Assembly (NCBI GenBank): GCA_910585455.1
Contig: CAJUEL010000020.1
Coordinates: 10,638-74,637 of the forward strand
Length of the DNA stretch: 64,000 nucleotides
Source: an uncultured Eisenbergiella sp.
Lineage (GTDB): Bacteria; Bacillota; Clostridia; Lachnospirales; Lachnospiraceae
Direction: 5' to 3'
Of this stretch, positions 34,679 to 42,626 are shown piece by piece. The first letter of the stretch is position 1; each line of letters begins with the position of its first letter. The notes beneath the pieces are model-generated. The model was not told the origin of the DNA, ran no database searches, and saw nothing but the letters and a program-made list of their open reading frames with translations. The position numbers were made by a program, and so were the translations under genes.

Positions 34679-34804
34679 AGAGAGCTACGTTAATTGCAGG
34701 ATTGGAGAAAATTTCATCCTGGCTATCGGGGCAGCCACAGGCTGTGGAAAGCAAGAAGGCAGTAATCAGCCAGAGGAGATAAAGAAAAGGATAGGAGACA
34801 GACG

Positions 34805-37180
34805 ATGATAGCACCGGTGAAAGGTCCCAGGGAGAGGATTGAAGGAATCGAAAAAAATAAGGAGTCCGTGGTATTTTCCGGCCCCTTCGGCAGGCTGAAG
34901 CTGGAGCCGAAAGCGGCGGATATCATCCGGGTGGTCTATGCCCGGGACGCATTTTCAGAGGAAGAGAAGCCGGGAGTCATATGCAGAGAAGCATATACAA
35001 GCTGGCGGTTTCAGGAAGAACAGCATGAGGTGATACTGACCACGGATAAGCTTATGGTACGGGTGGCAAAGGATGGTCTGGCACTTTCATACCACACCCT
35101 GGATGGAAAATTGCTGCTGAAGGAGGCACAAAAGCGGGGAAAGACTCTGGAAGCCTTCGATGCCTATCGCGTTGATGAGACAGCAAAGGCGGAAGTAGAG
35201 GTGAAGCAGACGCCGGACGGCGAGAAGAAAGTGATCCGGGATGTACCGAAGATATACGATAGAGAGCTTTATCATACCTGTCTGCACCTGGACTGGCAGG
35301 ACGGTGAGGCGCTTTACGGGCTGGGACAGCATGAGGAGGGCAATCTGAACCTGCGGGGCAGGACGGTATACGTCCATCAGGCGAATATGAAGATCGCCAT
35401 GCCGGTGCTTGTTTCCAACCTGGGCTATGGCATTTTGATGGACGCGTACAGTCCTATGGTATTTCATGACGATGCATTCGGTTCTTATCTCTATACGGAA
35501 GCGGATGTGGAAATGGATTACTATTTCCTGTACGGAGGGAACATGGACGGTGTGGTCAAAGGATATCGTTACCTCACCGGAAAAGCCGCCATGCTGCCCA
35601 GATGGGCATTCGGATATGTGCAGTCTCAGGAGCGGTATGAGACGCAGCAGGAGATTCTGAAAACCGCAGAAGAATATCGCCGCAGGGGGCTGGGGCTGGA
35701 CTGCATCGTGCTGGACTGGTGCTCCTGGAAAGGGGAGCTGTGGGGAGAAAAGATTCTGGATGAGACCCGGTTTCCGGACCCGGCAGGAATGATGGAAGAG
35801 CTGCACCGTAACAATGTGCACTTCATGATTTCCATCTGGCCCACCATGGATGAAAAATCCGAAAATTACAGGGAATTTGCGGAGAAGAAACTGCTGCTGC
35901 CCTTCAGCAATCTATATAATCCGCTTAAGAAGGAAGCCAGGGACATTTACTGGAAGCAGGTGGAAAGGGGATTGTTCCGGTATGGCATTGATTCCTGGTG
36001 GTGCGATTCCAGCGAGCCCTTCACACCGGAATGGGGGCATGTGGAAAGGCCGGATGCCGCCGTGATGTACCGGGAGTATGCAGAATGCGCCAGCCAGCAG
36101 ATGCCTGCAAGGCTGACCAATGCCTATGGGCTGTATCATGCCAGGACGCTGTATGAAGGGCAGAGAAGCGTGGAAGAGGACAGGCGTGTGGTGAACCTGA
36201 CAAGGAGCGGGTATACCGGCAGCCAGAGATACGGAACCATCCTGTGGTCGGGAGATACCTGCGCCACCTGGGAAACCCTGCAAAGACAGATTCCGGCGGG
36301 GCTGAATTTCTGTGCCAGCGGACATCCCTACTGGACCGTGGATATTGGGGCTTTTTTTGTAAAAAAGGGGATGCAGTGGTATTGGGACGGAGACTATGAG
36401 GCAGGCTGCGAAAGTCCCGCTTACCGCGAGCTTTATGTGCGCTGGTATCAGTATGGGAGCTTCCTTCCCATTTTCCGCGCCCATGGCACGGACACCAGAA
36501 GAGAGATGTGGAATTATGGAGAGGAAAAAGATGCCGCCTACGAGGCGCTGGTAAAGGCAAACCGCCTGCGTTACCGGCTCATGCCTTATATTTATTCCGC
36601 TGCCGGAAAGGCCTGGAAGAATGACGCGTCCATCATGCGGATGCTGGCTTTTGATTTTCCGCAGGATGAGAGGGCATGTGCGTGCAAGGACCAGTATCTG
36701 TTCGGGGAAAGCCTGATGGTCTGCCCGGTGACAAAGCCCATGTACTACGACAGGGATGATACGCCTTTGGAGGGCACAGAAAAAACCAGAAAGGTCTATC
36801 TGCCTGCAGGCGCCGGGTGGTATGATTTCTGGACGGGCCGCCGGTACGAAGGCGGGGAGGAAATCCTTGCGGATGCGCCCCTTTCTATCATCCCGCTGTT
36901 TGTAAAGGCCGGAAGCATCCTCCCCATGGGAAGCGGAAAGCAGCATGCGGGGGATGGCCTGGAAAAAGGGCTTGTGCTTATCGTTTATCCGGGAGCGGAC
37001 GGCGAATACGAGCTGTACGAGGACAGCGGAGACGGATATGGATATGAACGCGGCGAGTACAGCACAACCCGTTTCTTCTGGAACGACAGCAGGCAGGAGC
37101 TGCGCGCCAAAAAAGATGGGAAGCCGGTGGACACCGGCACGTATCAGGTTCATATTGTGGGATGCACTTCTGATGAATGA
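34805..37180 (+). CDS. GH31 glycosidase, probably alpha-xylosidase
   Basis: 791 residues. The N-terminal beta domain (about 20-260) is followed by the catalytic barrel with nucleophile Asp401 in DSWWCDSSEPF and acid/base Asp484 in LWSGDTCATWE. The C-terminal beta domains include DYEAGCESPAYRELYVRWYQ (a conserved GH31 stretch) and APLSIIPLFVKAGSILPMG. The SSEPF form and length fit alpha-xylosidases (XylS-like) better than alpha-glucosidases. It would trim xylose from xyloglucan oligosaccharides or related side chains. There is no signal peptide. It ends the GH2-GH95-GH43-GH31 run, followed by a hairpin. Confidence 0.88.
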   Translation: MIAPVKGPRERIEGIEKNKESVVFSGPFGRLKLEPKAADIIRVVYARDAFSEEEKPGVICREAYTSWRFQEEQHEVILTTDKLMVRVAKDGLALSYHTLDGKLLLKEAQKRGKTLEAFDAYRVDETAKAEVEVKQTPDGEKKVIRDVPKIYDRELYHTCLHLDWQDGEALYGLGQHEEGNLNLRGRTVYVHQANMKIAMPVLVSNLGYGILMDAYSPMVFHDDAFGSYLYTEADVEMDYYFLYGGNMDGVVKGYRYLTGKAAMLPRWAFGYVQSQERYETQQEILKTAEEYRRRGLGLDCIVLDWCSWKGELWGEKILDETRFPDPAGMMEELHRNNVHFMISIWPTMDEKSENYREFAEKKLLLPFSNLYNPLKKEARDIYWKQVERGLFRYGIDSWWCDSSEPFTPEWGHVERPDAAVMYREYAECASQQMPARLTNAYGLYHARTLYEGQRSVEEDRRVVNLTRSGYTGSQRYGTILWSGDTCATWETLQRQIPAGLNFCASGHPYWTVDIGAFFVKKGMQWYWDGDYEAGCESPAYRELYVRWYQYGSFLPIFRAHGTDTRREMWNYGEEKDAAYEALVKANRLRYRLMPYIYSAAGKAWKNDASIMRMLAFDFPQDERACACKDQYLFGESLMVCPVTKPMYYDRDDTPLEGTEKTRKVYLPAGAGWYDFWTGRRYEGGEEILADAPLSIIPLFVKAGSILPMGSGKQHAGDGLEKGLVLIVYPGADGEYELYEDSGDGYGYERGEYSTTRFFWNDSRQELRAKKDGKPVDTGTYQVHIVGCTSDE

Positions 37181-37192
37181 TGTTGACAATTC

Positions 37193-37227
37193 ACAAAGGT
37201 CTGCGCGTTTACCGCGCAGACCTTTGT
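37193..37227 (+). repeat. AGGTCTGCGCG hairpin repeat, copy 2 (perfect 15-bp stem)
   Basis: ACAAAGGTCTGCGCG (37193-37207) and CGCGCAGACCTTTGT (37213-37227) are exact complements with loop TTTAC. It lies 12 bp after the GH31 stop. No T tract follows, so it may stabilise the mRNA end or act with Rho. Confidence 0.75.
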
Positions 37228-37307
37228 CCTGCCTGTCCCTCCCGGTCGTTCTCCCCCGTGAAAAGTAACACATGCTTCGCGATGCACAAACAAATGCGGC
37301 AAAGCAT

Positions 37308-37336
37308 TTGATTCCGCAGCGGTTTTCTGCTATAAT
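37308..37336 (+). promoter_or_regulatory. Promoter of the MNT-HEPN pair
   Basis: TTGATT (37308-37313), 17 bases, then TATAAT (37331-37336), 47 bp before the start. It gives the pair its own expression, independent of the glycan genes. Confidence 0.75.
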
Positions 37337-37382
37337 AGCGTAAATAGAGGAGCAGTTAAATATTCAGAAGGGAGGATACTGT

Positions 37383-37769
37383 ATGTGTAAATTGTTACCT
37401 GTTACGACAAATACAGGTAAAGTCGTGTATGTGGCAGATATAAAAAAAATAGTCATACAGGAAATTATAAATTTGTCCGAAAAATGCGGTATCCTGGATT
37501 ATGTGATACTGTTTGGGTCCAGTCTTGAAGAAAGATGTTCGGATAATTCTGATATAGATATAGCATTTATCAGTGACATAGGAAAAGAAAAAATGCTAAA
37601 ATCCAGAAAACTGCGGGAATTGCGACTGGCGCTATATCAATATGACGAGGACTATGATTTTTTATATTATAAATCATTGAATGATATAAAAAGCACAAGA
37701 CATGGTGTAGGAAAGGTAATTGCGGATTATGGAAAAATAATTTATGAGAGGACGACAGATTATGTATGA
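37383..37769 (+). CDS. MNT-domain nucleotidyltransferase (probable antitoxin)
   Basis: 128 residues. The minimal nucleotidyltransferase motif is clear: DYVILFGSSLEERCSDNSDI then DIDIAFI, giving the GS...D-x-D metal site. In MNT/HEPN toxin-antitoxin pairs this protein silences the HEPN RNase, in described cases by adenylylating it. The gene overlaps the HEPN gene by 8 bases. Base composition is clearly AT-richer than the flanking glycosidase genes, a sign of separate origin. Confidence 0.85.
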   Translation: MCKLLPVTTNTGKVVYVADIKKIVIQEIINLSEKCGILDYVILFGSSLEERCSDNSDIDIAFISDIGKEKMLKSRKLRELRLALYQYDEDYDFLYYKSLNDIKSTRHGVGKVIADYGKIIYERTTDYV

Positions 37770-38244
37770 GTACTATTTAACGAATGCATTACAGAATTTG
37801 TTGATAGCAAAAGATGGGATAAATTTGTATGAGATGAGTGGGTCAAAGTCGATTAAAGGGATTGTGGCATATCATGTACAGCAAACATTTGAGCTGATTC
37901 TGAAGTATCTAATCTATAATCATTCAGCGCATTCCGGAAAAGAAATCATTACCCATAATTTGGAACTACTGATTAACAAATATTGCATGCCATATGGCAT
38001 CAAGGTACCGAAGGTGGTTATGGATCATGCAGCTCAATATACTTCGTGGGAGGCGGATAGCCGTTATGGAGAAAAATTTACAGTTCGCATAGATACCCTG
38101 GTTTCAGCGATAAAGGAGGCAGAGCTATGGATAGTAGCGGTTAAGCCCGGCTATAAAAGAAATATAGCGTGGTCAAATGAACGAATTTCGGCCATGTATA
38201 ATCATACGCCCGCTTATCATAAACGAAAGAAAAAGAAGGAATGA
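37762..38244 (+). CDS. HEPN-domain protein (probable toxin of MNT/HEPN pair)
   Basis: 160 residues, helical, with AYHVQQTFELILKYLIYNHS, the typical HEPN helix, and a Lys-rich C-terminus. The R-x4-6-H RNase motif of active HEPN toxins is not evident, so nuclease activity is uncertain. It could be a nucleotidyltransferase-associated HEPN of the non-nuclease type. The start at ATG 37762 overlaps the MNT gene. It shares the low GC of its partner. Confidence 0.75.
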   Translation: MYEYYLTNALQNLLIAKDGINLYEMSGSKSIKGIVAYHVQQTFELILKYLIYNHSAHSGKEIITHNLELLINKYCMPYGIKVPKVVMDHAAQYTSWEADSRYGEKFTVRIDTLVSAIKEAELWIVAVKPGYKRNIAWSNERISAMYNHTPAYHKRKKKKE

Positions 38245-38340
38245 GATAGGGGCTTTCGCCGTGATAGCGGATGCCTGTCCATTTCTTCTTTTTCCTTTGT
38301 TGTCATACAAAATGCCAGGAAAGATTGAAATTTCATTATG

Positions 38341-39186
38341 CTATTGGGAAGCAGCCGCCTTCTTCCGGTATTGTCCGGGTGTAAGCCCGGTGCTTAGACG
38401 GAACTGTCTGCAGAAATGCTCCGTGTTATTGTACCCACACTGCAGCGCTGTCTCAGCGATGCTCAGCGTTGTATAGGTCAGTAGATCCTTCGCCTTATTC
38501 AGCCGGAAATGGATCACGTCATCCATACAGGATATGTGAAACCGTTGCTTATAGATGAGCTGGAGATGGCCGGTGCTGATGTGCATTTCCCGCGCCATAT
38601 CGGTAACGCTCCAGGGATATTGGGGGTTGGCGGAAATTTTCCGGCGCAGCGCCAGCAGCGCATGGTCATGGACCGTGTGCTGTGTATAGAGCAGTTCATT
38701 GCAGAGCTTATAAAAAAGAACCCGGAGGAGCTGGGAAACGATGGGGGAAGCATCCAGAGAGCCGGATTTTTGCAGGTCGGGATGCTGTGTCAGCATGATA
38801 TCGCCGGCATTGTTTTGAAGCCTGCAGGAGCTGGTAAGCTGAGAGGTTTCCCAGGTCAAAAGCTGAAACAGATTGTAAAAGTATTCCGGATCAGAAACGG
38901 AGAAAGGAACAGACGTCTGCGGAAATCCGGTAATATAGGATTCATCCGAAGCGAGATAGAGCCAGTGGTTCCCGTAGGGCTTCCCGGCGGCCCGATACCA
39001 GACGGGGTGATTGGGCGGATATAAAACAGCCGTATGGGCTGGATATTCCAGTTCCTTTCCATCGACCCGAAACAGCGCTGTGGTGGTGGTGATCACCAGC
39101 AGATAGCAGGGAAAGCCTGTAGGGATGTCGAATCTGAAATTCTCTGTGTGTGTGGCGTCATATCCCACATAGCAAATCTGATTCAT
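38341..39186 (-). CDS. AraC-family regulator, divergent from the GH39-GH43 gene
   Basis: 281 residues. The N-terminal cupin sugar-sensing domain (about 1-150) contains PTGFPCYLLVITTTTALFRV. The C-terminal AraC domain has WSVTDMAREMHISTGHLQLI and LSIAETALQCGYNNTEHFCR. The start at 39186 is preferred because AAGGAAG lies just upstream; a start at 39249 has no ribosome site. It diverges from the GH39-GH43 fusion with 278 bp between, so that gene is the likely target. The 279-bp intergenic region is AT-rich near the regulator and shows no strong promoter. Confidence 0.9.
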   Translation of the reverse strand: MNQICYVGYDATHTENFRFDIPTGFPCYLLVITTTTALFRVDGKELEYPAHTAVLYPPNHPVWYRAAGKPYGNHWLYLASDESYITGFPQTSVPFSVSDPEYFYNLFQLLTWETSQLTSSCRLQNNAGDIMLTQHPDLQKSGSLDASPIVSQLLRVLFYKLCNELLYTQHTVHDHALLALRRKISANPQYPWSVTDMAREMHISTGHLQLIYKQRFHISCMDDVIHFRLNKAKDLLTYTTLSIAETALQCGYNNTEHFCRQFRLSTGLTPGQYRKKAAASQ

Positions 39187-39464
39187 AGCTTCCTTTCCGA
39201 TGTATCGTTCTTGCAGTCCTCTTTTTTGTATAATATCAGTATCTCCCATAAAAAAGAAAAAGTCAATATCTTAGAATAGGTCAAAAAGTTATATGGATAT
39301 GTCATTGTCCGTAAGAACAAAATGTATCAAAATAAATACAGGACTTCGGGCTGCAAAAAGGAGAATGAGAGGATTGGGGGACGAAAGAAAAAGCGCCGGA
39401 AAGTCCGCCGGAGACAGAAGGTTTCCGGTTTCAGACCCATGTGAAGTAAGGAGGAGAAGGTACT

Positions 39465-42400
39465 ATGAGGCAAGAGAGGCGTTATCAGGTGGATTGTGAA
39501 AGGAGAGCCCCTTTTCATAATCAGGTCGATTTCTGCATCGGGACGGGCAGAATGGGGCTGGCCCTGCAAAAGGAGTATTATGAGCAGCTTAAGCTGGTGC
39601 AGGAGGAGATTGGGTTTTCCTACATCCGCGGGCACGGACTTTTTTCCGACGATATGGCGATCTATCAGGAATATGAGGATGCGTCCGGAGAAAAGAGGGC
39701 AGAGTATAATTTTACTTATCTGGATCTGGTGATGGACAGCTACCGGGAGCTTGGCCTGCGCCCGTTTCTGGAGCTGGGCTTTATGCCGGATAAGCTGGCA
39801 TCCGGAAAGCAGACAATTTTTTACTGGAAGGGAAATACGACGCCGCCCAAAAGCTATGAGGGCTGGTGCAGTCTGGTGACGGCGACGCTTGGGCATTTGA
39901 TGGATCGCTATGGAAGGGATGAGGTGGTCACCTGGCCGATTGAGGTATGGAACGAGCCGAATCTGCCCGGATTTTGGGAGAATGCCGATATGGAGGAGTA
40001 TTTTCAGCTGTTCCTTCATACATTCCGGGCGATCAAGGAGCTGGATTCTGATTTCCGGGTGGGAGGACCGGCAGTCTGCGGCGTGCGGGATGAATTCTGG
40101 ATCCGGGAATTTCTGCTGTTTTGCCAGAAGGAAAAGCTCGCCCTGGATTTTGTGACCCGTCATCACTATACGACGGAGCCGCCGGAGCCTGTAGGGCATT
40201 ATGGATACGCAGAGCTTTCCGACGCAGAGCAGGGGTTTGCCAACCTGCAGACCTCCCGGGACATCATTGACAGCTTTGCAGAGTACAGGGGGCTGGAAAT
40301 TCATATCACGGAATTTAACACCTCCTATATTCCCAACTGTCCGCTGCATGATACCAATCAAAATGCCGCGTGGCTGGCGCAGCAGCTATCCCGGCTGGGG
40401 GATGTGAACGAGTCCTATTCCTATTGGACATTCGGGGATATTTTTGAAGAGCAGGGCGTTCCCTTTACGCCCTTCCACGGAGGGTTCGGGCTAGTGGCAA
40501 ACGGCTGTATTCCCAAACCCACCTTCTGGAGCTTTGCTTTTTTTAAAAAGCTGAAAGAGGGAAAGGGGCATTGCATCCTGCGCGACGATCATGCGGTGGT
40601 GATGCACATGGAGGACGGCAGCTACCGGGGAATCGCGTGGAACGCGGTAAGAAGGCGTACCGGAGACCGTTATCAACTGATTCTGGAAATGGAAGAGAAG
40701 CGGGAGGGCTGCCTGTTGACCAAAACGGTGGATGAAGAGCACTGTAATCCGCTTAAGGTGTGGCATGATATGGGGGAACCGGCCAACCTTTCGCAAACGG
40801 AGAAGAAGCTTTTGCAGAGCGCAGCCCGTCCTTTCGTCCAAACGAGACGGGTGAAGCCCCAAAACGGCAGTCTGGAGCTTTCCATTTGTGTGGAGGAAAA
40901 TGCGGTTATCTATTTTGAGTGGAAGCCGGGCACAATCACGCCGGACAGAGGATATTCCTACGGACGGGCCATGCAGTATCCTGCGATAAACCCTGTGACA
41001 AGGCTGGATTATCCGGATCCGGATGTGATACGCGTGGAGGACACCTATTACATGGTGAGCACCACCATGCATTTTATGCCGGGCTGTGAGATTCTCCGCT
41101 CCTATGATCTGCGTAACTGGGAGCATCTTTCCTATGTGTATGACAGGCTGGACAGCACGCCCGACCAGCGCCTTGAGGGGGAGGGGAACATTTACGGAAA
41201 GGGCATGTGGGCGGCGTCCTTGCGCTATCATGCGGGCATTTATTATGTATGCTTTGTGGCAAATGATACGCACCGGACGTATCTCTACACCGCCAGCCAG
41301 CCGGAGGGACCCTGGGAAAAGCATGAGATGGAAGGATTTTATCATGACTGTTCCCTGCTCTTTGACGACGACGGGAAGAAATATATCGTTTACGGGAACC
41401 GGGAAATCTGGCTGACACAGCTGCGGGAGGATCTTGGCGGTCCCCTGGAGGGAGGGCTGCACCGGCTTCTTGTGAACGACAGGGATAATCCGTATCTGGG
41501 ATATGAGGGAAGCCACATATACAAAATCAGAGGAAAATATTATCTCTTTCTGATTCATTCCAGACCGGACCGCTGGAGACGCACCGAAAGCTGCTTTGTG
41601 TCGGATTCCCTGGAAGGCGAATTTGCGGGCGGGGACGTACTGGATGACGATCTGGGGCTGCCGGACAGAGGTGTGGCACAGGGACCGATCGTGGATACCC
41701 CGGACGGGAGGTGGTATGCGCTGCAGTTTCAGGACAGCGGGGCAGTGGGACGAATCCCGTTTTTGATGCCTGTGACCTGGAAGGATGACTATCCCGTTTT
41801 TGGAGACGGGGGCAAAATTCCGGAGACATTTTTGGTGGAAAGCACAAGACCAGGGTATCGATACGCGCCTTTGGTGGAAAGTGATGATTTCAAAGGAGAG
41901 CTGAAAAGCTGCTGGGAGTTTAACCACGAGCCCGATTTTTCGCTGATTGGGCACGATAAAGCGGCGGGAACCTGGCAGGTGCGCACGGATAAGGTATGCA
42001 GCTCTCTGCTGCAGGCAAAAAATACGTTGACCCAGAGGATGCTTTGGCCGGGCTGTGCCGCAGAGGTCACGGTGGATGGCAGCGGATTGCAGGAGGGGGA
42101 TTTCGCAGGATTGTGCGCCCTGCAGACCTGCTTTGGATTCGCAGGCCTGACCCGGAGGAACGGCAGACTGTTTCTGACAGTCAGAACGGTGGAGCCGGGA
42201 GAGGTCAAAAAGCTTCCGCCGGAAAATGAGCCGGAGCGGGAATGGATCGCTGTTGCGGTGGAGGAGAAGCCTCTGCTGTTGAAGCTGGAGGCGGATTTTT
42301 CCGAAGGGAAGGATGTGTGTTCCTTCTACTATAAGGACGAAGGCTTCTTTAGCCAGTGGACGAAGATCGGACCGGTACATCAGCTGCGTTTTGACCTGGA

Positions 42401-42497
42401 GCATTTCTGCGGCTGCCGCTTTGGCCTGACGGTATATTCTACGCAAAAGGCGGGAGGCAGCGCAATTTTTGGCAACTTCGTTTATCGCGAACGGTAA
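39465..42497 (+). CDS. GH39 (beta-xylosidase-like) fused to GH43
   Basis: 1010 residues with two glycosidase domains. The N-terminal GH39 barrel (about 1-480) has acid/base Glu164 in VWNEPNL and nucleophile Glu283 in HITEFNTSY. The C-terminal GH43 propeller starts near 505 with INPVTRLDYPDPDVIRVEDT (base Asp518) and contains MHFMPGCEILRSYDL, as in beta-xylosidase/arabinofuranosidase GH43 groups. It ends in a beta-sandwich (about 830-1010). Two exo-acting sites on one chain could remove xylose and arabinose in sequence. There is no signal peptide. It starts the second block of cytosolic enzymes. Confidence 0.92.
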   Translation: MRQERRYQVDCERRAPFHNQVDFCIGTGRMGLALQKEYYEQLKLVQEEIGFSYIRGHGLFSDDMAIYQEYEDASGEKRAEYNFTYLDLVMDSYRELGLRPFLELGFMPDKLASGKQTIFYWKGNTTPPKSYEGWCSLVTATLGHLMDRYGRDEVVTWPIEVWNEPNLPGFWENADMEEYFQLFLHTFRAIKELDSDFRVGGPAVCGVRDEFWIREFLLFCQKEKLALDFVTRHHYTTEPPEPVGHYGYAELSDAEQGFANLQTSRDIIDSFAEYRGLEIHITEFNTSYIPNCPLHDTNQNAAWLAQQLSRLGDVNESYSYWTFGDIFEEQGVPFTPFHGGFGLVANGCIPKPTFWSFAFFKKLKEGKGHCILRDDHAVVMHMEDGSYRGIAWNAVRRRTGDRYQLILEMEEKREGCLLTKTVDEEHCNPLKVWHDMGEPANLSQTEKKLLQSAARPFVQTRRVKPQNGSLELSICVEENAVIYFEWKPGTITPDRGYSYGRAMQYPAINPVTRLDYPDPDVIRVEDTYYMVSTTMHFMPGCEILRSYDLRNWEHLSYVYDRLDSTPDQRLEGEGNIYGKGMWAASLRYHAGIYYVCFVANDTHRTYLYTASQPEGPWEKHEMEGFYHDCSLLFDDDGKKYIVYGNREIWLTQLREDLGGPLEGGLHRLLVNDRDNPYLGYEGSHIYKIRGKYYLFLIHSRPDRWRRTESCFVSDSLEGEFAGGDVLDDDLGLPDRGVAQGPIVDTPDGRWYALQFQDSGAVGRIPFLMPVTWKDDYPVFGDGGKIPETFLVESTRPGYRYAPLVESDDFKGELKSCWEFNHEPDFSLIGHDKAAGTWQVRTDKVCSSLLQAKNTLTQRMLWPGCAAEVTVDGSGLQEGDFAGLCALQTCFGFAGLTRRNGRLFLTVRTVEPGEVKKLPPENEPEREWIAVAVEEKPLLLKLEADFSEGKDVCSFYYKDEGFFSQWTKIGPVHQLRFDLEHFCGCRFGLTVYSTQKAGGSAIFGNFVYRER

Positions 42498-42509
42498 TGC
42501 GCGGGTCCT

Positions 42510-42606
42510 GGCTCAATCTCCGCCACAGGGCACAGCATGTGCTTACCGTGCGGAGATTGGAGCCCTGCGGCTGTTGTCAGCAAGCCCTGCGGGCAGCGCC
42601 CGCAGG
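42510..42606 (+). other. Two intergenic hairpins before the tandem esterase gene
   Basis: GGCTCAATCTCCGC (42510-42523) pairs with 42550-42564 apart from one bulge. CCTGCGGGC (42586-42594) pairs exactly with GCCCGCAGG (42598-42606). The second hairpin ends just before the ribosome site. They may terminate some transcripts, or tune the ratio of the GH39-GH43 protein to the esterase. Confidence 0.6.
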
Positions 42607-42626
42607 AGGAAGAGGAGGAGAGGAAT

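Noticed and set aside
40491..42446. Very long open frame on the minus strand opposite the GH39-GH43 gene (also smaller ones opposite GH31 and GH51)
   Set aside because: A composition shadow of real plus-strand genes with full catalytic motifs; the peptides lack any domain.
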